DNA of 64,000 nt from Rhodospirillales bacterium (lineage in GTDB: Bacteria; Pseudomonadota; Alphaproteobacteria; Micavibrionales; Micavibrionaceae): assembly GCA_020638295.1 (NCBI GenBank), contig JACKIU010000001.1, positions 62,001-126,000 on the forward strand, in the 5' to 3' direction. Made by a program: the position numbers and the translations under genes. The number at the start of each line of letters is the position of its first letter. Within the stretch, counting starts at the first letter, position 1. This document shows positions 55,889 to 64,000 of this stretch, in pieces. A model generated the notes under the pieces. It ran no database searches, was not told the DNA's origin, and saw only the letters and a program-made list of their open reading frames with translations.

Positions 55889-56532
55889 CGCAAGACTTGC
55901 TAAACGGATTTGAAGATTTCGCCCATTATCAATATGAGAACGGGACGGCCCTGATGCCTAAACTGGTCGAGGATGGTCAGGCCCCGAAATACTTCATCAT
56001 CAGTTGTATCGATTCGCGCGCCAATCCCGGCACAATTTTCAGAGCCCGCCCGGGCACTTTTTTTGCCCATAAAGCGATGGGCGCTCTTGTGCGCCCTTAC
56101 AAGCAAGGCACGGCGCTGGCCGCCTCTTTGCAGTTTGCGCTTACATACAATAACGTCCCGAACATTATCGTTTTAGGGCATACGCAATGCGGCGCTATTG
56201 AAGCCCTGGCTAATAACCTCGAAGATAATGAGATCACCGGCTTCATCAGCATGGCCAAAGCCTCACTCAAAAAAGCGCAGGCCTGTTGTTCGGATCATGA
56301 TGAAATACTGGCCATGACCGAAAAGGAAACCATCCTGCAAAGTGCGGAAAATCTAAAAACCTATCCCAGCGTGCAGCGCGCTCTGGCCGAAAACCGCCTG
56401 AACATCAAGGCATGGCTGTTTGACATGAAAGAAGGACAATTGCTCGAATACAATATTCAGACTAAGGATTTTAGAATTATTTCCGCCTCTCATAAAACTG
56501 AAGACAGCCGAAAAGAGGAAAGCCATGGCTGA
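55885..56532 (+). CDS. beta-carbonic anhydrase
   Basis: The enzyme interconverts CO2 and bicarbonate. The 215-residue protein has zinc ligands in CIDSRANPG (Cys41, Asp43) and [11 protein letters not shown] (His99, Cys102), and the conserved [20 protein letters not shown] and [14 protein letters not shown]. There is no signal peptide, so it is cytoplasmic. It lies between carA and carB. Bicarbonate is a CarB substrate, so it plausibly supplies carbamoyl phosphate synthesis. The start overlaps the carA-tail copy (ATGA), and the end overlaps the ORF6N gene by 8 bp. Confidence 0.93.
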   Translation: MTQDLLNGFEDFAHYQYENGTALMPKLVEDGQAPKYFIISCIDSRANPGTIFRARPGTFFAHKAMGALVRPYKQGTALAASLQFALTYNNVPNIIVLGHTQCGAIEALANNLEDNEITGFISMAKASLKKAQACCSDHDEILAMTEKETILQSAENLKTYPSVQRALAENRLNIKAWLFDMKEGQLLEYNIQTKDFRIISASHKTEDSRKEESHG

Positions 56533-56809
56533 GCGCGCGAACACCCTTCAAACTGTCATCCCCGTGGAACGGATCGCGGCGGCGATTTACCTCATCCGGG
56601 GGGAAAAGGTGATGCTCGATTCCGATCTGGCGGAGTTGTACGGGGTGGAAACAAAGGTTTTAAACCAGGCTGTAAAACGCAATATTGAACGTTTTCCATC
56701 TCATTTCATGTTTCAGCTTTCTACGGAAGAATATGATCTTTTAAGGTCACAAATTGTGACCTTAAGTGAATGGGGCGAGGTCGGAGAAAAAGCCGATTGG
56801 GTATATTAA
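56525..56809 (+). CDS. ORF6N domain protein, probably C-terminally truncated
   Basis: [60 protein letters not shown] and [13 protein letters not shown] match the ORF6N domain found in phage and mobile-element proteins (DNA-binding related). Full-length members go on after sQIVTS with a conserved LPYAFTEQGVAMLS block and a coiled-coil tail. Here the protein ends after about 94 residues ([12 protein letters not shown]), so it is truncated or shifted. A repeat-like stretch (GCGGAGATGCGGAGGACACG) follows. Confidence 0.75.
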   Translation: MAERANTLQTVIPVERIAAAIYLIRGEKVMLDSDLAELYGVETKVLNQAVKRNIERFPSHFMFQLSTEEYDLLRSQIVTLSEWGEVGEKADWVY

Positions 56810-56864
56810 GGCGAAAGATGAGTTATATTTTTAAACGCGGAGATGCGGAGGACACGGAGGCGAG

Positions 56865-57131
56865 ATGACAAAAAAATACTGGTTAATAGAGGGCTATGAT
56901 AGCCTAGATAGAATATACGAAAGAAAAATACCGGTAGGTAGTATGACAGACAGTCAAATTACCAATGCTTTAAAAGCATTGGCAGCTAAAGAAGGCTTAG
57001 ACCTCAATGAAATTATTGGAGCTTACGCAAAAAGGAAAACAAAAGTTGCTAATGACCTTTTAGAAGTTCGCAGAACCTCTCCGTTTTTGGATATGAATGT
57101 GGAGGAAACTCTTATTTTATTGCGAGAGTAG
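56865..57131 (+). CDS. hypothetical small protein (88 aa)
   Basis: A complete frame whose start is preceded by GGAGGCGAG. The sequence MTKKYWLIEGYDSLDRIYER, QITNALKALAAKEGLDLNEI, GAYAKRKTKVANDLLEVRRT suggests a short N-terminal beta hairpin followed by helices. Codon use is AT-rich relative to carA and carB, consistent with acquisition. It lies among mobile-element remnants. No family recognised. Confidence 0.55.
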   Translation: MTKKYWLIEGYDSLDRIYERKIPVGSMTDSQITNALKALAAKEGLDLNEIIGAYAKRKTKVANDLLEVRRTSPFLDMNVEETLILLRE

Positions 57132-57140
57132 TAGAAGACA

Positions 57141-57710
57141 ATGCCTAAAAGAACTGACATAAAAGTCAGGTTTGCCGCTCCGGAGGATGCGGAGCAGATG
57201 AGCAATGTTGCGAACAGTAATTTTGTCCCTTTGGAGAAATTATCCGAACGTGCGCATCAAGGCTTTACAATCTGGCCAAGAGATCAAAACGACTACGCAA
57301 ATTGCATTGGCCGCTCTTCTCACGTGGCGGTTGCTGAGGATGCCGATGGTAAAATTGTCGGTCATATTCTCGCGTATGACATGGGGGAGTCTTTAAGCAA
57401 ATAGCCCGCCAGTCCGGAAGTAAAAACCCCATACACCAATACAAAGAATATCCAGATACTTCCATTTTTTTAGATCAGATTACAATCAAACCCGATCATC
57501 ATGGAATGGGAATTGGGTCGATGCTTGATGCGTTTTTGCGTGCGCATGCTCCGCAAAGCGATTTATGGGTCACTGACATTGTGCATAAACCAGTCAAGAA
57601 TGAAGCGTCTGTCGCCTTTTTTTGAAAATTTAGGATTTGAACTACAGGATGAGGTCGAGCACGACGGCTGGACTTTGGGAATTTATGAAAGAGAAATGAG
57701 ACATGCCTAA
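57141..57710 (+). pseudogene. GNAT-family acetyltransferase, frame broken twice, with carB-derived N-terminus
   Basis: The first eight codons (MPKRTDIK) copy the start of carB with one mismatch. The GNAT sequence begins right after it: VRFAAPEDAEQMSNVANSNF, HVAVAEDADGKIVGHILAYD. A run of five Gs near 57380 appears to have lost one, and coding continues one frame over (YKEYPDTSIFLDQITIKPDH, HGMGIGSMLDAFLRAHAP; the latter is the acetyl-CoA loop). At a run of seven Ts (about 57617) an extra base returns it to the first frame (FFENLGFELQDEVEHDGWTL). The end overlaps carB by 8 bp. Substrate unknown. Confidence 0.7.
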
Positions 57711-60700
57711 AAGAACCGACATAAAATCCATCGCTATTATCGGCGCGGGACCGATTGTTATCGGCCAAGCCTGTGAGTTTGACTATTCCGGCGCGCAAGC
57801 CTGTAAAGCGCTGAAAGAGGAAGGGTATCGGGTGGTGCTGATCAACTCTAACCCCGCCACAATTATGACCGACCCGGAAATGGCCGATGCGACCTATATC
57901 GAGCCGATTACCGCGAAAGTCGTGGCCAAGATTTTGCGCAAGGAGCGCCCGGACGCCTTGCTGCCGACCATGGGTGGGCAAACGGCGCTGAACACCGCGC
58001 TGGAGCTGGAAAAGATGGGCGTGCTCGAAGAGCTGGGGATTGAGTTGATCGGTGCGAAGGCCGATGTCATCGACAAAGCCGAAAACCGCGAACGGTTCAA
58101 GCACTGCATGGAAAGCATCGGGCTGGAAAACCCGAAAAGCGCGGTGGTACATTCTGTGGAAGAAGCGCGTGAAGCGCTTAAGACCCTTGGTCTACCGACG
58201 ATTATCCGCCCGTCTTTCACCCTTGGCGGGACCGGCGGCGGCGTGGCCTATAACCGTGACGAATTTGAAAAGATCGTGCGCGAGGGGCTGGACGCTTCGC
58301 CGACCAATGAAGTGCTGCTTGATGAAAGTCTGCTGGGCTGGAAAGAGTATGAGATGGAGGTGGTGCGCGATAAGAACGACAACTGCATCATCGTGTGTTC
58401 CATCGAAAACATCGATCCTATGGGCGTGCATACGGGCGATTCCATCACCGTCGCCCCTGCCCTGACCCTGACCGATAAGGAATACCAGATCATGCGTAAT
58501 GCCAGTATTGCGGTGCTGCGCGCGATCGGTGTGGAAACCGGCGGGTCGAACGTGCAGTTCGGCATGCACCCGGAAACGGGCCGTATGGTGGTGATTGAGA
58601 TGAACCCGCGCGTTTCGCGCTCCTCCGCGCTGGCGTCAAAGGCCACAGGCTTTCCGATTGCCAAGATCGCGGCGAAGCTGGCGGTCGGCTATACGCTCGA
58701 TGAGTTGGGCAACGACATTACCGGCGGGAAGACCCCGGCGTCGTTTGAACCGACGATCGATTATGTCGTCACCAAAATTCCGCGCTTTGCGTTTGAGAAA
58801 TTCAAGGGCGCAACGCCGACGCTGACCACGGCGATGAAATCCGTGGGTGAAGCGATGGCGATCGGCCGCAATTTTGAGGAAAGCATCCAAAAAGCCATGC
58901 GCAGCCTTGAAAAGGGCTTAACCGGTCTTGAACCGGTGGCGGACATGGAGATTGATGAAATCCGCGCCGAGATCGCCCGCGCCACGCCGCAGCGTCTTCT
59001 TTACGTGGCCGAGGGCCTGTATCAGGGGCTGAGCATCGATGAAGTTTACAGCTTGTGCAAATTCGACAAATGGTATCTGGAGCGCATTGACCATCTGATG
59101 AAAACCGAACGCGCGATGCGTGAAAACGGTTTACCGACAACGGCCGAAGGCTGGATAAAGATCAAGAAACTCGGCTTTTCCGATGCGCAACTGGCCAAGA
59201 TCATGAAGGTTGAAGAATCCGATGTGCGCAAGGCGCGCTGGGCGCATAATGTGCATCCGGTTTACAAGCGCGTGGATACCTGCGCGGCGGAAATCCCGTC
59301 TGGCACGCCGTATATGTACGGGACGTATGAGACACCGCTTTTTCCCATTTGTCATTCCGACCGAGCAAAGCGAGTGGAGGAATCTTCTGACTCTCATAAA
59401 AATCAAAGATCCCTCGACTGCGCTCGGGATGACATGTGGAAACAATCCGAGATCGATCCGTGCGATAAAGAAAAGATCATTATTCTGGGCGGTGGGCCGA
59501 ACCGTATCGGCCAAGGCATTGAGTTTGATTATTGCTGCGTGCATGCGGCCTATGCGCTGAAAGAGGCGGGCTATGAAACCATCATGGTCAACTGCAACCC
59601 GGAAACGGTTTCAACCGACTATGACACGTCCGACCGCCTGTATTTCGAACCGCTGACCGAAGAAGATGTGATTGAGTTGATCCGCGCCGAACAAGAGTCC
59701 GGTCCAGTTAAAGGCGTCATTGTTCAGCTTGGCGGGCAGACGCCGCTCAAGCTTGCCGACGCGCTGCAAGAAGCCGGCATTCCCATTCTCGGCACATCGC
59801 CCGATGCGATTGATCTGGCCGAGGACCGCGAGCGGTTCCAAAAGCTGGTCAATGATCTGGGCCTCAAACAGCCGCCGAACGGGCTGGCCTCTTCCGCCGA
59901 GGAAGCGTTTGAAAAGGCCGAGGGCATCGGCTTCCCTCTGGTGGTACGTCCATCATATGTGCTGGGCGGGCAAGGCATGGAAATCGTCCATAACATGGAT
60001 GAGCTGAAACGCTATATCAATATTGCGGTGAAGGTTTCGGGCGATGCGCCTGTCCTGCTGGATCGTTATCTCAAAAGCGCGATTGAGCTGGATGTCGATG
60101 CGTTGTGTGACGGTGACGAAGTTTATGTCTCCGGGATCATGGAGCATATCGAGGAAGCCGGTATTCACTCCGGCGATAGCGCCTGCGTGTTGCCACCGCA
60201 TTCTTTACCCAAAGAAACCGTGGCAGAACTGGAGCGCCAGACGATTGAACTGGCCAAGGCGCTCAATGTTGTGGGGCTGATGAATGTGCAGTTTGCGGTG
60301 CGTCCGGATGATGAAACCGGCGAGCTGGTGATTTATCTGATTGAGGTGAACCCGCGCGCATCACGCACTGTGCCGTTTGTCGCCAAGGCGACCGGTGTGC
60401 CGGTGGCGAAAATTGCCGCGCGCCTCATGGCCGGTGAAAAGCTCAGCGCCTTTAGAGATATTCTCGTTGGTATGCCAAGCGGCCACAGTGCGGTCAAAGC
60501 ACCCGTCTTCCCGTTCAACCGCTTCCCCGGCGTTGAACCCCTGCTCGGCCCTGAGATGAAATCGACCGGCGAGGTGATGGGCATTGACAAGAATCTGGCG
60601 CATGCGATTGCGAAATCGCAGTTGGCTGCGGGTACATTGTTGCCCAAATCCGGGACGGTGTTCCTGTCGGTTAAAACCACTGATAAAGAGGCGTTGCTGC

Positions 60701-61077
60701 CGATTGCACAAGAGCTGGAGGCGATGGGATTTGATCTGGTTGCGACGGGCGGCACCTGCCGTTATCTGGATGAACACGGCGTGAAGGTGAAGCGCATTAA
60801 CAAGGTGCTGGAAGGCCAGCCTCACGTGCTGGATGCGATGATCAATGGCGAGATTGCGCTGGTGATCAATACGACGACGAAAAGCTCACAAGCGGTCGCG
60901 GATAGCAGCTCGATCCGGCGCATGGCGTTGATGAACAAGATTCCGTATTACACGCTACTGACGGCGGCCAGCGCGGCAGTCAAAGCAATTGCGGCGATTA
61001 AGGCCAAGGATATCGAGGTCGCGCCGTTGCAGGAGTTTTTTCCGACTGGGGCCAAGGCGAAGAAAAACGCGGCGTAA
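57703..61077 (+). CDS. carB: carbamoyl-phosphate synthase large subunit
   Basis: CarB makes carbamoyl phosphate from bicarbonate, ammonia and two ATP for pyrimidine and arginine synthesis. Both ATP-grasp halves are complete: [56 protein letters not shown] in the first; [60 protein letters not shown] in the second. A C-terminal allosteric MGS-like domain follows ([20 protein letters not shown]). At 1124 residues it is longer than usual because an in-frame palindromic repeat (59351-59433) adds about 30 residues between the halves. Confidence 0.97.
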   Translation: MPKRTDIKSIAIIGAGPIVIGQACEFDYSGAQACKALKEEGYRVVLINSNPATIMTDPEMADATYIEPITAKVVAKILRKERPDALLPTMGGQTALNTALELEKMGVLEELGIELIGAKADVIDKAENRERFKHCMESIGLENPKSAVVHSVEEAREALKTLGLPTIIRPSFTLGGTGGGVAYNRDEFEKIVREGLDASPTNEVLLDESLLGWKEYEMEVVRDKNDNCIIVCSIENIDPMGVHTGDSITVAPALTLTDKEYQIMRNASIAVLRAIGVETGGSNVQFGMHPETGRMVVIEMNPRVSRSSALASKATGFPIAKIAAKLAVGYTLDELGNDITGGKTPASFEPTIDYVVTKIPRFAFEKFKGATPTLTTAMKSVGEAMAIGRNFEESIQKAMRSLEKGLTGLEPVADMEIDEIRAEIARATPQRLLYVAEGLYQGLSIDEVYSLCKFDKWYLERIDHLMKTERAMRENGLPTTAEGWIKIKKLGFSDAQLAKIMKVEESDVRKARWAHNVHPVYKRVDTCAAEIPSGTPYMYGTYETPLFPICHSDRAKRVEESSDSHKNQRSLDCARDDMWKQSEIDPCDKEKIIILGGGPNRIGQGIEFDYCCVHAAYALKEAGYETIMVNCNPETVSTDYDTSDRLYFEPLTEEDVIELIRAEQESGPVKGVIVQLGGQTPLKLADALQEAGIPILGTSPDAIDLAEDRERFQKLVNDLGLKQPPNGLASSAEEAFEKAEGIGFPLVVRPSYVLGGQGMEIVHNMDELKRYINIAVKVSGDAPVLLDRYLKSAIELDVDALCDGDEVYVSGIMEHIEEAGIHSGDSACVLPPHSLPKETVAELERQTIELAKALNVVGLMNVQFAVRPDDETGELVIYLIEVNPRASRTVPFVAKATGVPVAKIAARLMAGEKLSAFRDILVGMPSGHSAVKAPVFPFNRFPGVEPLLGPEMKSTGEVMGIDKNLAHAIAKSQLAAGTLLPKSGTVFLSVKTTDKEALLPIAQELEAMGFDLVATGGTCRYLDEHGVKVKRINKVLEGQPHVLDAMINGEIALVINTTTKSSQAVADSSSIRRMALMNKIPYYTLLTAASAAVKAIAAIKAKDIEVAPLQEFFPTGAKAKKNAA
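59351..59433. repeat. palindromic repeat inserted in frame within carB
   Basis: GTCATTCCGACCGAGC, then GGAGGAATCTT, GATCCCTCG and GCGCTCGGGATGAC form the same palindrome as the intergenic element at 49531-49592. It is translated in carB as a stretch beginning [12 protein letters not shown] and ending LDCARDD. It lies in the linker before the second ATP-grasp half. Rickettsia palindromic elements behave in the same way. Confidence 0.88.
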
Positions 61078-61201
61078 ACGCCTTTACTCAACCGGCCACT
61101 AGAAGTGGCGTACAACTATAGAATTCTCAGGACAATCTATTTTTGTTCAAGATTCTATTTTTGTCCCTCTCGAATCTGTCGCACAATTTTCCGATGCCAT
61201 T

Positions 61202-61360
61202 ATGGCTGCCGGTCGCCAGATTAAGCCTCTGGATTTATCTGAAAAAGGTCAGGAGCTCATGAGACACTCTTTATATTGGCGAACAAACCTTTTCATCTTT
61301 CATCGCGGAATACCTCCCGTAAGAACCATAAACCTTGACGCCACCCAAAATTTCGCATAG
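61202..61360 (+). CDS. short coding-like remnant downstream of carB
   Basis: From ATG 61202 the frame gives MAAGRQIKPLDLSEKGQELM, RHSLYWRTNLFIFHRGIPPV, RTINLDATQNFA. The same frame is open upstream back to a TAG near 61100, with sensible composition (SIFVQDSIFVPLESVAQFSD), but without a start codon or ribosome-binding site. It is followed by a terminator. It may be a 5'-truncated gene or a short peptide gene. I recognise no homology. Confidence 0.35.
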   Translation: MAAGRQIKPLDLSEKGQELMRHSLYWRTNLFIFHRGIPPVRTINLDATQNFA

Positions 61361-61373
61361 CATAACGTTAATT

Positions 61374-61400
61374 CCCGCCGCGTTTGGCGGGTTTTATTTT
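61374..61400 (+). terminator. intrinsic terminator downstream of carB
   Basis: CCCGCC (61374-61379) pairs with GGCGGG (61386-61391), followed by TTTTATTTT. It terminates the carB transcript or the remnant after it. Confidence 0.8.
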
Positions 61401-61412
61401 GAAGATCCCACC

Positions 61413-61460
61413 CGTCATTGCGAGGAAGTCCGACAGGCCTAACGCGGCAATTCTCTCAAC
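61413..61460. repeat. half copy of the GTCATTGCGAGG REP-like family
   Basis: CGTCATTGCGAGGAAG and GCGGCAATTCTC match the left half of the elements at 26826 and 31029. The right half is replaced by unrelated DNA that includes a copy of the tRNA-Lys 3' end. Confidence 0.7.
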
Positions 61461-61483
61461 CACCTCCAGAAAGTGGCTGTGAG

Positions 61484-61502
61484 TGGTGATCGCGCAGGGA
61501 TT
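61484..61502 (-). repeat. 19-bp duplicate of the tRNA-Lys 3' end
   Basis: TGGTGATCGCGCAGGGATT is identical to 61648-61666, the CCA end, acceptor and part of the T-arm of tRNA-Lys. It lies 164 bp beyond the tRNA 3' end. It has the form of an attachment-site core left by an integrative element. DNA between the copies carries no gene. Confidence 0.75.
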
Positions 61503-61610
61503 TCTTTGCTACGAGGCTGCGCCTCTAAGCAAAGTGGCAAACGCTAAACTCGCCTGCGGCTCGTTAAGCTTATTGTCGAACCGGGCTCGAATGTTTGACA
61601 TGATCTTTTT

Positions 61611-61643
61611 ATCAAAAAACCGGGACAAGCCCGGTTTTTTGAT
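61611..61643 (-). terminator. bidirectional intrinsic terminator after tRNA-Lys
   Basis: ATCAAAAAACCGGG, loop ACAAG, CCCGGTTTTTTGAT forms a perfect stem with A- and T-tracts on both sides, directly 3' of tRNA-Lys (minus strand). Confidence 0.9.
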
Positions 61644-61647
61644 AAAA

Positions 61648-61723
61648 TGGTGATCGCGCAGGGATTCGAACCCTGGACCTACTGATTAAAAGTCAGTTGC
61701 TCTACCAGCTGAGCTACGCGATC
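61648..61723 (-). tRNA. tRNA-Lys (anticodon TTT)
   Basis: On the minus strand: acceptor GATCGCG/CGCGATC, D-arm TAGCTCAGCTGGTAGAGC, anticodon stem CTGA/TCAG with loop CTTTTAA (anticodon TTT), T-arm CAGGGTTCGAATCCCTG and encoded CCA. All arms pair. A duplicate of its 3' end is found at 61484-61502. Confidence 0.97.
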
Positions 61724-61787
61724 GCACGGGGGATGTATCGGACCTGTTAAAGGCCTCGCGGAAACATATGGATTTCAAAGCTCTTCG

Positions 61788-62300
61788 TCAAGCGTTGAAT
61801 TGCGCTTTTAGCGCTTTTGCCACCTGCGGGGTGACAAATTCGGCAATATCGCCGCCCAAAGAGGCGATTTCCTTAACAAAACTGGCGGAAACGAACTGCC
61901 ATTTATCCGCAGCCATCAGAAAAACCGTCTCGATTTCGGGGTCGAGTTTGGCGTTCATGCCGGTGAGCTGGAACTCATATTCGAAGTCGGATACGGCGCG
62001 AAGGCCCCGAAAGATGCAGTTTGCCTGCATTTCACTGGCAAAATGGACCAACAGGTTGCCAAATGAGCGGACTTCAATCTCGCAGCCTTTTTCCTGCATA
62101 TTCTGGATGTCAGCGCGTACCATGTCCACGCGCTGCTCATGGGTAAAAAGCGGGGATTTACGGCTATTTTCGGCCACACCGACGATCAGCTTATCCACCA
62201 TACGGCTGGCGCGTCGGATCAGGTGCAAATGCCCTTTGGTCACCGGGTCGAAGGTGCCGGGATACACGCCGATGAGATATTTTCCATTATTCTTAGACAT
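61788..62300 (-). CDS. coaD: phosphopantetheine adenylyltransferase
   Basis: CoaD transfers AMP to 4'-phosphopantetheine in coenzyme A synthesis. The start at 62300 gives 170 residues beginning MSKNNGKYLIGVYPGTFDPV then TKGHLHLIRRASRMVD (nucleotidyltransferase TxGH motif). RSFGNLLVHFASEMQA, RGLRAVSDFEYEFQLTGMNA and the C-terminal VSASFVKEIASLGGDIAEFV are typical of the family. The upstream in-frame extension is AT-rich leader and is rejected. Confidence 0.96.
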   Translation of the reverse strand: MSKNNGKYLIGVYPGTFDPVTKGHLHLIRRASRMVDKLIVGVAENSRKSPLFTHEQRVDMVRADIQNMQEKGCEIEVRSFGNLLVHFASEMQANCIFRGLRAVSDFEYEFQLTGMNAKLDPEIETVFLMAADKWQFVSASFVKEIASLGGDIAEFVTPQVAKALKAQFNA

Positions 62301-62407
62301 CCTGCATGAATAGAAAATGTCCACAGGAATTGCAACGGTTAAAATAATGCGTAGTTTACATTGATAGCGATTTTTTATATGTTTTAAGGAGCTAAAAATG
62401 GAATTAT

Positions 62408-63073
62408 ATGGCACAAGGCGCATTTACCCCTGCTTTTGCAAATCTCTCAGCGGCGTTTAGGCTGGCCTTTCCTTCACAGCATTGGAATGACTTTTCGAGT
62501 TTTGGCGTGCATAGCGATGTGATGTTGTCGCTTGCGGCCGGGGTCCACTCACTTGGGTTTTTCACGAAGGGCTCTACCCCGCAGCCACAGGTTCAATTTG
62601 CGCAAGATTGCGGGACGATGAGCATGGTGTTTCAGCATGCAACCTCTAGCCCTTTTAACGGTCTGGGGAACCAGCTGCCGTTTGATACGTTAATGATATT
62701 GAGCAATCATATCCATGAGTGGAATCCTCCGGATACGTCACTTGATCGTGGCGTTTTGTATATGTGCGAACAGAGAATTCGTGAAACAAGAGAATCTATG
62801 ACCCCCTTATTACAGAAGGGGTCGCTGGAACAACGGCGCGTTATTCTCAATCTGGGCAATGTCGCCATGCTGGCTGGTCACCTCATTCAGTTGAGCGAGG
62901 ATGGCGTTGCCGCGAGACCGGAATTTCGTACGGCATTCAGCCATATGCCTGTGCTGGACAGCTTGCCACAGTGGGTGAATTTCAGGGCAGAAAGTCTCGG
63001 TCGTTCACAGCCTCCGCCCGCTGAGGGGCAAACGCAGATCTCAGGCCGCTCCGAAGTTTATCTGGCTCTTTAG
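62408..63073 (+). CDS. hypothetical protein (221 aa)
   Basis: A complete frame between coaD and gyrA. Visible are FANLSAAFRLAFPSQHWNDF, FTKGSTPQPQVQFAQDCGTM, QLPFDTLMILSNHIHEWNPP, MCEQRIRETRESMTPLLQKG, ILNLGNVAMLAGHLIQLSED. The middle is helical. There is no signal peptide. The best Shine-Dalgarno (AAGGAG at 62386) is better spaced for an ATG at 62398 in another frame that closes after 20 codons, so a translational overlap or a sequence error near the start is possible. No family recognised. Confidence 0.5.
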   Translation: MAQGAFTPAFANLSAAFRLAFPSQHWNDFSSFGVHSDVMLSLAAGVHSLGFFTKGSTPQPQVQFAQDCGTMSMVFQHATSSPFNGLGNQLPFDTLMILSNHIHEWNPPDTSLDRGVLYMCEQRIRETRESMTPLLQKGSLEQRRVILNLGNVAMLAGHLIQLSEDGVAARPEFRTAFSHMPVLDSLPQWVNFRAESLGRSQPPPAEGQTQISGRSEVYLAL

Positions 63074-63118
63074 TCGCCGCGTCGGAGAGCAAAAACAACT
63101 GCCGATGCGGCTTTTCCG

Positions 63119-64000
63119 TTATTCTGCGTCATCGCCTTCGGCTTCTGCGGCATCTTCCTGCACATCTTCGGCTGAGGCGGTTTCTTCCGTAGATTCCGCC
63201 GCTTCTACGGCTTCGCCTTCAAGCTCGCCCTCGTCATCATCTCCCTGAACCAGCCAGGCGACGGAGACGACATTTTCGTCATCGCCGACCTTGAAGATGG
63301 TGACGCCCTGGGCGCTACGCCCGGTGACGCGGATATTTTCGACGGGTGTGCGGATCAGCTTGCCTTTGTCGGTGACCAGCATGATCTGATGGCTGTCGGT
63401 GACCGGGAAAGTCGCGACGACTTCGCCGCCGTTTTTCCTGGTCAGCGACATGTTGGCCACGCCCTGTCCGCCGCGCCCGGAGGTGCGGTATTCATAGGCT
63501 GAGGTCCGTTTTCCAAAACCTTTATTTGAGACAGTAAGAACGATTTGCTCTTTATCCAGCAGTTCACGGAAGCGCTCTTCAGACAGTTCCAGCGTCGTTT
63601 CTTCGTATTCGAAGCTTTCATCATCACTACCGACGATCTGGCTGGCGGCCTTCAGGTATGCATTGCGCTCATCCGGAGTGATATCAACATGTTTGAGGAT
63701 CGACATTGAAATTACCTCGTCGCCTTTTTGCGCCAGTTTAACACCGCGCACACCGGTGGAGTTACGCCCGGCAAAGACCCGGATATCGGCCACCGGAAAG
63801 CGGATCGCTTTGCCCATTTTCGTGGCCAGCATGACATCTTCATCCGGGGTACAAATTTTAACCGAGACAAGCTGCTCCCCCTCGCCCAGCTTCATAGCGA
63901 TCAGGCCGTTGGCGCGGATATTGGCGAAGTCCGAAAGCTTGTTTCGCCGCACCGAGCCGTGGGAGGTTGCGAACATAATGTCGAGCTTATCTATGACATC
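63119..64000 (-). CDS. gyrA: DNA gyrase subunit A, C-terminal part (5' end beyond the window)
   Basis: The frame is open to the window edge. It encodes the beta-pinwheel C-terminal domain of GyrA with repeated blades: FANIRANGLIAMKLGEGEQL, DVMLATKMGKAIRFPVADIR, VFAGRNSTGVRGVKLAQKGD (GyrA-box-type region), RTSGRGGQGVANMSLTRKNG and KGKLIRTPVENIRVTGRSAQ. It wraps DNA for negative supercoiling. The last 40 residues are a strongly acidic tail (EGEAVEAAESTEETASAEDV), which is common in gyrase of this class. Confidence 0.95.
   Translation of the reverse strand, partial: DVIDKLDIMFATSHGSVRRNKLSDFANIRANGLIAMKLGEGEQLVSVKICTPDEDVMLATKMGKAIRFPVADIRVFAGRNSTGVRGVKLAQKGDEVISMSILKHVDITPDERNAYLKAASQIVGSDDESFEYEETTLELSEERFRELLDKEQIVLTVSNKGFGKRTSAYEYRTSGRGGQGVANMSLTRKNGGEVVATFPVTDSHQIMLVTDKGKLIRTPVENIRVTGRSAQGVTIFKVGDDENVVSVAWLVQGDDDEGELEGEAVEAAESTEETASAEDVQEDAAEAEGDDAE

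Overview
The window looks like chromosomal DNA of an alphaproteobacterium. The evidence is: a DUF3126 protein, an ornithine-lipid acyltransferase pair, an alphaproteobacterial-type LexA box (GTTC-N7-GTTC), a dnaG-rpoD pair, plant-type (class II) DAHP synthase, glutathione reductase and several families of palindromic REP-like repeats. The genus cannot be named from the sequence alone; a Micavibrio/Rhodospirillales-like lineage would fit, but that is inference.

Region 1 (about 1.4-17.2 kb) is a mosaic genomic island. On its left it abuts an alkB-like gene cut after about 45 codons. On its right it ends in tRNA-Arg(ACG), next to a large serine integrase whose promoter carries a LexA box. Inside are a broken SF2 helicase, two halves of a DUF6119 (TIGR04141-like) gene lying on opposite strands around a coupling-protein (VirD4/TraG-like) fragment, and a compact restriction-modification-like system (Z1 helicase, ribbon-helix-helix regulator, C5 cytosine methyltransferase, PD-(D/E)XK protein, Vsr). 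Further right are a short serine recombinase, an ArdC-like antirestriction protein, an AbiEi/AbiEii toxin-antitoxin pair, nested inverted repeats and small or unknown genes.

Region 2 (17.4-37.4 kb) is mostly core envelope and metabolism. It holds a periplasmic OmpA-like protein, olsB-olsA, DUF3126, a set of three small secreted proteins (two of them cysteine-containing paralogues), then waaA-lpxK-lpxL for lipid A/Kdo synthesis, gor, an HD-domain protein resembling class I cyclic-nucleotide phosphodiesterases, class II DAHP synthase, nadE (with an in-frame repeat insertion), a gltX gene with two compensating frameshifts, trmJ and rpsD.

Region 3 (37.7-45.6 kb) is accessory. A five-gene operon encodes three DUF4402-like pilin/secreted subunits, a PapD-like chaperone and an unusual 1060-residue usher-like barrel protein. 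Two diverged direct repeats bracket it. Beyond it lies a probable dual-OB/DUF488 gene pair whose leader holds a promoter-like sequence and two successive intrinsic-terminator hairpins, followed by a CAU tRNA.

Region 4 (45.6-64 kb) is informational and nucleotide metabolism: rpoD, dnaG, guaA (flanked by two related micro-proteins of 42 and 44 residues), yqeY (its stop codon lies in the end of a 337-bp MITE), carA, two carbonic-anhydrase genes, ORF6N and GNAT remnants, carB (with an in-frame palindromic repeat), tRNA-Lys, coaD and the 3' end of gyrA. Carbonic anhydrase between carA and carB suggests local bicarbonate supply for carbamoyl phosphate synthesis. Copies of the carA tail and the carB head inside the interval record insertions there.

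Several genes (helicase, gltX, the tandem carbonic anhydrase, GNAT) carry single-base indels, mostly at homopolymers. In three of them a second indel restores the frame. Sequencing error must be excluded before these are called pseudogenes.
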